Shown: positions 58,239 through 64,000 of the stretch, one piece after another
How the letters are laid out: the number at the start of each line of letters is the position of its first letter
Position numbering within the stretch: the stretch's first letter is position 1
Assembly (NCBI GenBank): GCA_963082975.1
Contig: OY720344.1
Coordinates: 2,790,001 to 2,854,000 of the forward strand
Direction: 5' to 3'
Length of the DNA: 64,000 bases
Source of the DNA: Labia minor
Taxonomy: Eukaryota > Arthropoda > Insecta > Dermaptera > Spongiphoridae
The notes under the pieces: generated by a model
What the model was told of the DNA's origin: nothing
Databases searched by the model: none
The model's input: only the letters and a program-made list of their open reading frames with translations
Made by a program: the position numbers and the translations under genes

Positions 58239-59192
58239 ATATAAAAAAAAAATATAAATATAGCTAATATAAACAAATGGAAATAAAAATGAAGATCGAA
58301 AATCCATGAAATATTTTTCTGTTTACATTTACAAACTGAATTACCCTTTACAGTACTTACAGTAGACGAAAGGAGTAGAGGGGTATTCAAATTTCCAATC
58401 TATATATATAAAAGGCAATGTCTGTCTGTGTGTCCTTCAAATACTCAAAAACTACCCGTCCGATTACGGTGAAATGTTCAGGGGTTGTTGTAGGCATCCC
58501 AGGGAGTGTAGTTAAATCCAAAATTAATTTATCCAAAATTAATTTAATTAGTAATATTTTGATAAAAGTCTGTAGTGTCACAAAACTATCGACAGATGGC
58601 GCTACATAAAAACTTAAACATTCAAATATTTGTAATTTTTTTTAAACTGTCAAAAATAACATACCCATAATAACAGTTGTAATAAAAATAGAAATATAAA
58701 TCACAATGTAAGTAAAATATTGAATCGTTTTATTTATATTGTTTCAATTATTGTTTGAATATTTATTAAATTTATATATAGATATTTATTAATTATAATA
58801 ATTCCATTTACTTTCTTCAAATTTTTTTAATTTTTTATTTAAAAGTATATTCAGCATTGAAATTGCCATTAAATATGCAGGTAATTGGAACTCCAACATG
58901 TAATATTAGCAAATATTCTGGGATGGGAAAAATACTAAGATCATGTCATGTCCTATTAAATATTTTGAATTTTATTTTGAATCATACAATGGTAATGTAA
59001 TATTGTAGGTAGACTTTTGAGACAAACAATAAAAATCTCTATAAAATAAGAGAATATACTTATTCCGAAAACTGTTAATTAAAATGTAATAACTATTAAC
59101 AATTAATAAAGTAGAAATAATTTTCGAACAAATAAAAATGTAATAATTATTAACAAAAAAAATAAAAAATAAAAATAAATTATTAACAAAAT

Positions 59193-59503
59193 AAGTTGAC
59201 CTGTGGCCAGGTCCGAACCGACCGACGGTTTGAAGTAAATTAATTTCCAGCTACAGAAACAATTTCAAATAATTTTAATATATCTATTAATGTAATAAAA
59301 AAACAGATATGGACATAACATAAATATTTTTAATTTTATTTTATTTGTAATATATATGTAAGACCAGGCTGTGACGTCATGAATGGCTGGGTGACGTCAT
59401 ATAATTTTAAATTAAGAAATATTCGTGAAGATATGTAAAAATCTCCACATGTGAAATTTGGTGTGAAAACAATACCTCCCTTACTATCGTCGGTCGGTAA
59501 AAA
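59193..59503 (-). mobile_element. HINE-2 copy nested in Helitron D
   Basis: Left end with hairpin GACCTG-TGGC-CAGGTC and GAACCGACCGACGGTTTGAA; right end TACTATCGTCGGTCGGTAAA. The microsatellite is missing, as at 41433. Confidence 0.8.
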
Positions 59504-59719
59504 ATAAAAATAAAAATGTAATAATATAAAAAATAAAATTTCAATTATATTAATTTAATAAATTATTATTATTATTATTTTCACGTATTAAACGGTATAT
59601 TATTATTATTATTATTATTATTATTTGTAATAATTCCAATAAAAATAAATAAAAATAAAAACCAAAAAAAAAGTGCAATTAAAACTAAAATTTCAATTAT
59701 AGATATGTATACAGACACA

Positions 59720-59900
59720 CATGCAAATATTGGGAAACATCCGGTGGAAGACCAAAGATCAAGATGGGTGGACAATGAAGGAAGGGACATGGGAGAGATG
59801 GAACAGGGTAGGATTTGGTTGTAGCTCTGGATAGGGACTCTTAGAGAAAAGTGGATGCTGCGGCTAAGAACTTTCGAAAACTGTATAGACACAGAGTTAC
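59720..59900 (+). pseudogene. LINE 3' end inside Helitron D
   Basis: Short piece: SGGRPKIKMGGQ-like residues, GRDMGEMEQG and RLRTFEN-like decay, ending CACAGAGTTACATATACACT and the shared TAATAATATATATAATTAAT of the Helitron family. Confidence 0.65.
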
Positions 59901-60129
59901 ATATACACTAATAATATATATAATTAATTTACTGATTAAATTAAAATATATTTTCCAAGAAAACAAAAAATGAATGTCTTATCTACTTATACTGATTGAA
60001 ACAAAATGGATGAAAACCTTTTACATACAGACTTTCAACCAAATACTATGATTCACTCGGGGGTACAGGGGGCGGAGCCCCCGTCTAGGTGTGAAGAGCG
60101 CCTGGAAGGCGCTCGGAGCAGCTAGTTTA

Positions 60130-60935
60130 TTTATAAATGTCCTAATGAATAAAAAAAAAAAAAAAAATAAAAATCAATGAAATATAATTAATTTATGTTA
60201 TTTTGCTAACATTTATAAATGAATAGAATAAAATTGATTTTAAAAGATGATTATGTTCAATTCTAGTTTCATGTTATGTTCGTTTTGCGCTTTATAATAT
60301 TTTCTAAAGAGAGTAGCAATTTAATCATCAAACAATTTGGAGTGTACGTATATCTCTGTATAATATTATATATAATATATACAACTCTATATTTACGTTT
60401 TCATTTAGAGATTCATTTTTTAATAGAATACATATATGTAGATATTCTCATTTATTTAATTATTTTTTTTTTTCCTTTTTAACTGTCTGTCTGTCTGTTC
60501 GCTCAAAAAAAAAAATCTTCTACACCGAGATTTGTATAATTGAAATCAAATTTTAAAAAAAAATTTTATTAACTGATATTTAAATATAATAATAAAAAAA
60601 ATCAAATTAAATTTGCAAATATGTTTTCATTGGTAAAATTATTTAATTATAAGTTTAGGGAGTTTACAAAAAAAAAAAATATATTCAATACATCAAAACA
60701 AATAAATACATATTTTCTCAAAGATAATAAAAAAATTGACTTGAGTATAATAGTACAAATGAAATTTATAAAAAAATATTATGTCTATTGTGAATATAGC
60801 TATATAAAAATCTAATCCGTTTTATAAATGATCTAAATCTGAAAATTAAAAATTATTATCGAAATGAAATTAAAAAGATTGTATCTAGTGTCTGAACATG
60901 ACAATGAATCAAATCTAATCAAGGATGATAAATAA
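60130..60935. other. AT-rich DNA, no gene seen
   Basis: A short CTGT array lies near 60483-60500. ORFs of 64-68 codons are I/K/N/Y-rich and unconvincing. Confidence 0.4.
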
Positions 60936-60937
60936 TT

Positions 60938-61100
60938 AGAGGGTAATTTTTCCCGGATTATTTTCGTTCCCGGGAATCCCGGGAAATTTTAAAAGATACT
61001 AAATTTGGGGTGGAAATTGTAAAAGTTTTACGAAAAAGTTAAATAAATGTTGTTTTTGAAAAAAAATAAAATAAATTTAATTCAAAAGTAAAAAAAATAC
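60938..61100 (+). repeat. Dispersed repeat, copy 2 (CCCGG-rich start)
   Basis: Same order as 1105-1290: GGGTAATTTTTCCCGGATTA, TTCCCGGGAATCCCGGGAAA, TGGAAATTGTAAAAGTTTTA. The GGGAATCCCGGGAAATTTTA part is intact here and shortened in copy 1. Confidence 0.6.
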
Positions 61101-61727
61101 GGTAACATATTGTTAATTTCACTAACCTTTATTTGCTGGTTTTTTACTTTATATGTAGGCTGTAAGTTATGTTTAAATAAAGGAGGTGAAATTACATGAA
61201 TTTTTTAATGAAATAACAAACATTTAACATCAATTATTTAGTTTATAAATTTAACAATTTTCTTAATTCTTTTTTTTAATAATATTATTTAAAATATAAC
61301 ATAAATTTAAATATTATTTATAGCTTTGCCATTGAAATTAATATTAAGTCAATTAATTATTTAATATATTTTAATAATAAAATTTAGTTTAATCAGTGTT
61401 TATATTGTCCACTAACCTTTATTTAATTAACTCTATGAATATCTGGAATGTGATTAGGTTTACACGCACATCTATTACACTTGCTGGATATTTTCTTTTT
61501 AATCTTGTTAATTCTTCGTTTTTCGTTACTTTTATTCTTTTTGGGGAAGATTTTTATATATATATAACAACACATCTAAATAAAAACTGTTTATACTTGA
61601 CAATAAAGACCAATATTATATAATTTTATAATTATAATTAACAATATCAAATTTCATTTAGTTAATTAATTTTAAGCCTTTTTTTTCACCAACCTTATTC
61701 AACTAAACATTTTACAACGTAAACATT
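61101..61727 (-). other. AT-rich sequence downstream of BEL/Pao, probable 3' LTR region
   Basis: Lies directly after the polypurine tract on the minus strand, where the 3' LTR should be. CACTAACCTTTATTT occurs twice (61120, 61404) with a related CACCAACCTTATTCAAC at 61688. The 5' LTR is outside the window, so the LTR limits cannot be set. Confidence 0.4.
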
Positions 61728-61728
61728 A

Positions 61729-61748
61729 TTCCCCCCTTTTTTTTAAGA
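61729..61748 (-). promoter_or_regulatory. Polypurine tract of the BEL/Pao element
   Basis: On the minus strand AAAAAAAAGGGGGGAATAAT lies a few bases after the polyprotein stop. This is the usual primer site for plus-strand DNA synthesis, immediately before the 3' LTR. Confidence 0.7.
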
Positions 61749-61759
61749 AATTAAAGAAA

Positions 61760-64000
61760 TCAATTATTAATAAGAATTAGTTTATTAACTGGCCTAATAT
61801 ACTTATTTCCGTCCATTAATACTTTGCATACTCTGATTATATTATCATCACCAGGGTATACTTCCAATACACGGCCTAATGGCCATCTCATAGGGATGGA
61901 ATTATCTTCCTTTACTATGACAATATCGTTAACCGACACGTTTTTATCTTGGTTGGTATAGTTTTTGTAACGTTTCATTAGTGCTTGTAAATATTCCTTA
62001 GACCATCTTTTCCAAAATAGTTGCACCATTTGTTTATGTTGTTTCCATTTGGTTAATTTATTTTGTTGATCAGGTGTATAATCCATTTCTAAAGCAGTGA
62101 GAAGAGGACTACCAGTTATAAAATGACCAGGAGTTAAAAAACAATTTGCGTCTTCTGATTCACATGAAACTGGACATAAAGGTCTTGAGTTTAATACTGC
62201 TTCAATTTTCGAGACAATAGTAAACATTTCTTCGAGACTAGGAATATGATTTCCAAGTATTCTTTTTAAATGATGCTTTGCGCTTTTGACTCCTGCTTCC
62301 CATAGGCCTCCAAAGGAAGGCGCTGCAGGAGGATTAAAATGAAATTCGATTTTTCTTTTAGCTATTTCTTCAAATAATTCTATTTTATTTTTTTTTAAAT
62401 AAGAATATAATTGATTTTGCTTGTTGTAGGCTCCTATAAAATTTGTACCACAATCTGAATACAAATTTCTCGGGAGACCTCTTCTAGCAATGAATCGGTC
62501 TAATGCTAGTAAAAATGACTTCGTCGTTAATTCAGTACTTATTTCTATATGCACGGCTTTTATAGACATACATACAAAAATAACCAAATAACATTTAATA
62601 ATAGTAGGTTTCCTTCGATTAATTTCTTTTATTTGAAATGGTCCTGAATAATCCATTCCAACGTTTGCAAATACTCGTTCTTGTGAAAACCTACTGATTG
62701 GAAGATCACTCATATACGGTTTTAACGCTTCACCTTTTAATCTAACACATTTTATACATTTATATATTTGGTGTCGAATCATATTTCTAGCATTAACTAT
62801 CCATACTTCTTGTTGCATAGTCGATTGAACCAATTGAGGACCTCCATGCAATGTTACTATATGGTAATGATCAATAAATAATTTAGCCAATTGGCACCTT
62901 TTAGGTAATAGAACAGGATGTTTACTGCATTCTTTGATATTAGCGTGACGTAATCTACCTCCAACTCTTATAATTTCGTTAGAATCTATGAAAGGAGATA
63001 ATCTTTTCAACGAACAATTTTTATTAAGTCCTTTTCTAATTTCATTAAATTCTTTATGATAATAATAATTTTGTGTTACTCGAAAACAAATGATTAAAGC
63101 TTGTGATAACTCTAGTAAAGACAAAGGCATATTTTTATTTCCGACGAATTTTTTCTGACATATATTTTTAAATCTTAATACATATCCAATTATTCTTTGT
63201 AATTTCAGTAGTGATGATGTTTGATCTATTTTTAATAAAATACAATTCATTTCTTTTATTTCTGAATGCATACATATAGGTTTAATGACTTTTAATTCTG
63301 GTATTTCGTTCAGTGTTATTTCTTGCATATCCCATAAATTTTCATTTTTTGATAAGAACTCCGGTCCATTCCACCATAATTTATTATCTATTAATTGATT
63401 AGCTGTACATCCTTTAGAGGCTAAGTCACTTGGATTTTGATCACTTCTCACGTATTTCCAGCTGTGTGATCTGATCAAATCATTTATTTGGACTACTCTA
63501 TTCGCCACAAATACTTTTAAACGATGCGGCAGCGTTTTTAGCCATGCTAATACGATCTGAGAATCTGTGAATAAATAACAATTTCCATTAATTCTTGATT
63601 TAAGTAATTCATAAGTTTTTTCAAATAATTTGGCTAACATTAAAGCACCATTTAGCTCTAATTTAGGAATCGTTTGTGTTTTTAAGGAAGCTACTTTAGT
63701 TTTAGATGTTAATAGATGGTTTATGAAATGTATATCATTATTTGTGATACGTATATAAATACAACAAGCATAACCTCTCTCAGATGCATCTGAGAACCCA
63801 ACTAAAGATGTTTTTAATACTTTAGTTTGAGAAATATATCGAGGAATTTTGAGTCGAGCTAATGTGCTTAATTCATTTTCAAAATTCTCCCATGAATTAA
63901 TAATATCATTAGATGGTAATTGATCCCAATCACATTTCTCTAACCAAATTTTTTGCATAATTAGTTTGGCTTTGAATATTATAGGGCTTATCAGACCAAG
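61760..64000 (-). CDS. pol: BEL/Pao retrotransposon polyprotein, C-terminal 740+ residues, open at window edge
   Basis: Encodes the end of a BEL/Pao Pol. The frame is still open to the edge (LGLISPIIFKAKLI precedes the Met at 63958), so the protease and RT lie outside. Counting from that Met: RNase H at about 50-190 with acidic residues D57 (FSDAS), E101, D132 (FTDSQ) and D178; HHCC zinc finger at about 366-404 (H366, H371, C401, C404); integrase core at about 430-570 with D436 (GMDYSGP), D502 (YSDCGTNF) and E554 (GGLWEAG); a C-terminal BEL/Pao domain at about 630-730 (MRWPLGRVLEVYPGDDNIIR). No stop or frameshift in 2.2 kb and all catalytic residues present, so this copy looks recent and perhaps active. 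A polypurine tract follows. Confidence 0.95.
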   Translation of the reverse strand, partial: LGLISPIIFKAKLIMQKIWLEKCDWDQLPSNDIINSWENFENELSTLARLKIPRYISQTKVLKTSLVGFSDASERGYACCIYIRITNNDIHFINHLLTSKTKVASLKTQTIPKLELNGALMLAKLFEKTYELLKSRINGNCYLFTDSQIVLAWLKTLPHRLKVFVANRVVQINDLIRSHSWKYVRSDQNPSDLASKGCTANQLIDNKLWWNGPEFLSKNENLWDMQEITLNEIPELKVIKPICMHSEIKEMNCILLKIDQTSSLLKLQRIIGYVLRFKNICQKKFVGNKNMPLSLLELSQALIICFRVTQNYYYHKEFNEIRKGLNKNCSLKRLSPFIDSNEIIRVGGRLRHANIKECSKHPVLLPKRCQLAKLFIDHYHIVTLHGGPQLVQSTMQQEVWIVNARNMIRHQIYKCIKCVRLKGEALKPYMSDLPISRFSQERVFANVGMDYSGPFQIKEINRRKPTIIKCYLVIFVCMSIKAVHIEISTELTTKSFLLALDRFIARRGLPRNLYSDCGTNFIGAYNKQNQLYSYLKKNKIELFEEIAKRKIEFHFNPPAAPSFGGLWEAGVKSAKHHLKRILGNHIPSLEEMFTIVSKIEAVLNSRPLCPVSCESEDANCFLTPGHFITGSPLLTALEMDYTPDQQNKLTKWKQHKQMVQLFWKRWSKEYLQALMKRYKNYTNQDKNVSVNDIVIVKEDNSIPMRWPLGRVLEVYPGDDNIIRVCKVLMDGNKYIRPVNKLILINN

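Larger units (their letters stand above)
58399..60125 (+). mobile_element. Helitron D, 1.7 kb, with HINE-2 and LINE insertions
   Basis: A|TC at 58398-58400 with TCTATATATATAAAAGGCAA, followed by TGTCTGTCTGTGTGTCC. The 3' end has GGGGGCGGAGCCCCC, hairpin GAGCGCCTGGAAGGCGCTC and GGAGCAGCTAG|T. HINE-2 lies at 59193-59503 and the LINE end at 59720-59900. Confidence 0.8.

Noticed and set aside
61396..61623. 75-codon ORF downstream of BEL/Pao
   Set aside because: Falls in the probable LTR region, opposite strand, with no similarity.

Overview
This is an AT-rich, microsatellite-rich eukaryotic window with no operons, no rRNA and no intact host gene that I can establish. The transposon content (Helitrons, Helentron-type non-autonomous elements, hAT and mariner/Tc1 remnants, a BEL/Pao retrotransposon, one LINE family with a GATA-type tail, tRNA-derived SINEs, a MULE-type relic) points to an arthropod, most likely an insect. 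Species cannot be fixed from the sequence alone. It reads as intergenic or intronic DNA of a large genome, punctuated by a few GC-richer non-repeat islands that may be exons, promoters or enhancers.

Layout. 1-7 kb: AT-rich DNA with two candidate MITEs, one tRNA-derived SINE and a GC-richer patch with a TATA-like box (3840-4210). 7-13.5 kb: a Helentron-type element (HINE-1), an 83-bp TTAA-flanked MITE, an old dispersed repeat, and a Helitron (10776-13017) carrying LINE sequence and a second Helitron in the opposite orientation. 15-22 kb: GC island, three TIR elements (two hAT MITEs with perfect 8-bp target duplications), a Helitron-like element inserted into a repeat whose uninterrupted copy lies at 8.6-9.4 kb, a MULE-type relic with a SWIM zinc finger, and a LINE fragment with a YADD motif. 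23 kb: deleted mariner. 27.4-33.5 kb: a nest in which a hAT element contains HINE-1, which contains a Helitron, which contains LINE, endonuclease-like and further repeat sequence. 34-37 kb: two more HINE-1 copies and a 74-bp-arm palindrome. 38-40 kb: SINE with a 10-bp target duplication, and a 70-bp-arm palindrome ending in a long AAT array. 41-44 kb: hAT MITE containing a second Helentron-type family (HINE-2), another HINE-1, a second 83-bp MITE and a full HINE-2. 45.9-47.1 kb: the most gene-like region, GC-rich, with a TATA-like box on the plus strand and, on the minus strand, a possible signal-peptide exon ending at a consensus splice donor. 48-54 kb: mariner and Tc1 relics, LINE end, two long inverted-repeat elements, SINE. 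54.7-60.1 kb: two more Helitrons (54753-56397, 58399-60125) with LINE sequence, separated by a microsatellite-dense island and a free LINE 3' end. 61.7-64 kb: BEL/Pao polyprotein, minus strand, open at the window edge, followed by a polypurine tract.

How the parts relate: the four plus-strand Helitrons share a 5'-TC...TATATATA start, a GC hairpin and a CTAG-T end. All four carry the 3' end of the same LINE just inside that terminus, so the LINE end appears to travel as Helitron cargo. Only the 5.3-kb copy also keeps an endonuclease-like coding relic. Insertions inside other insertions give a relative age order for several families.
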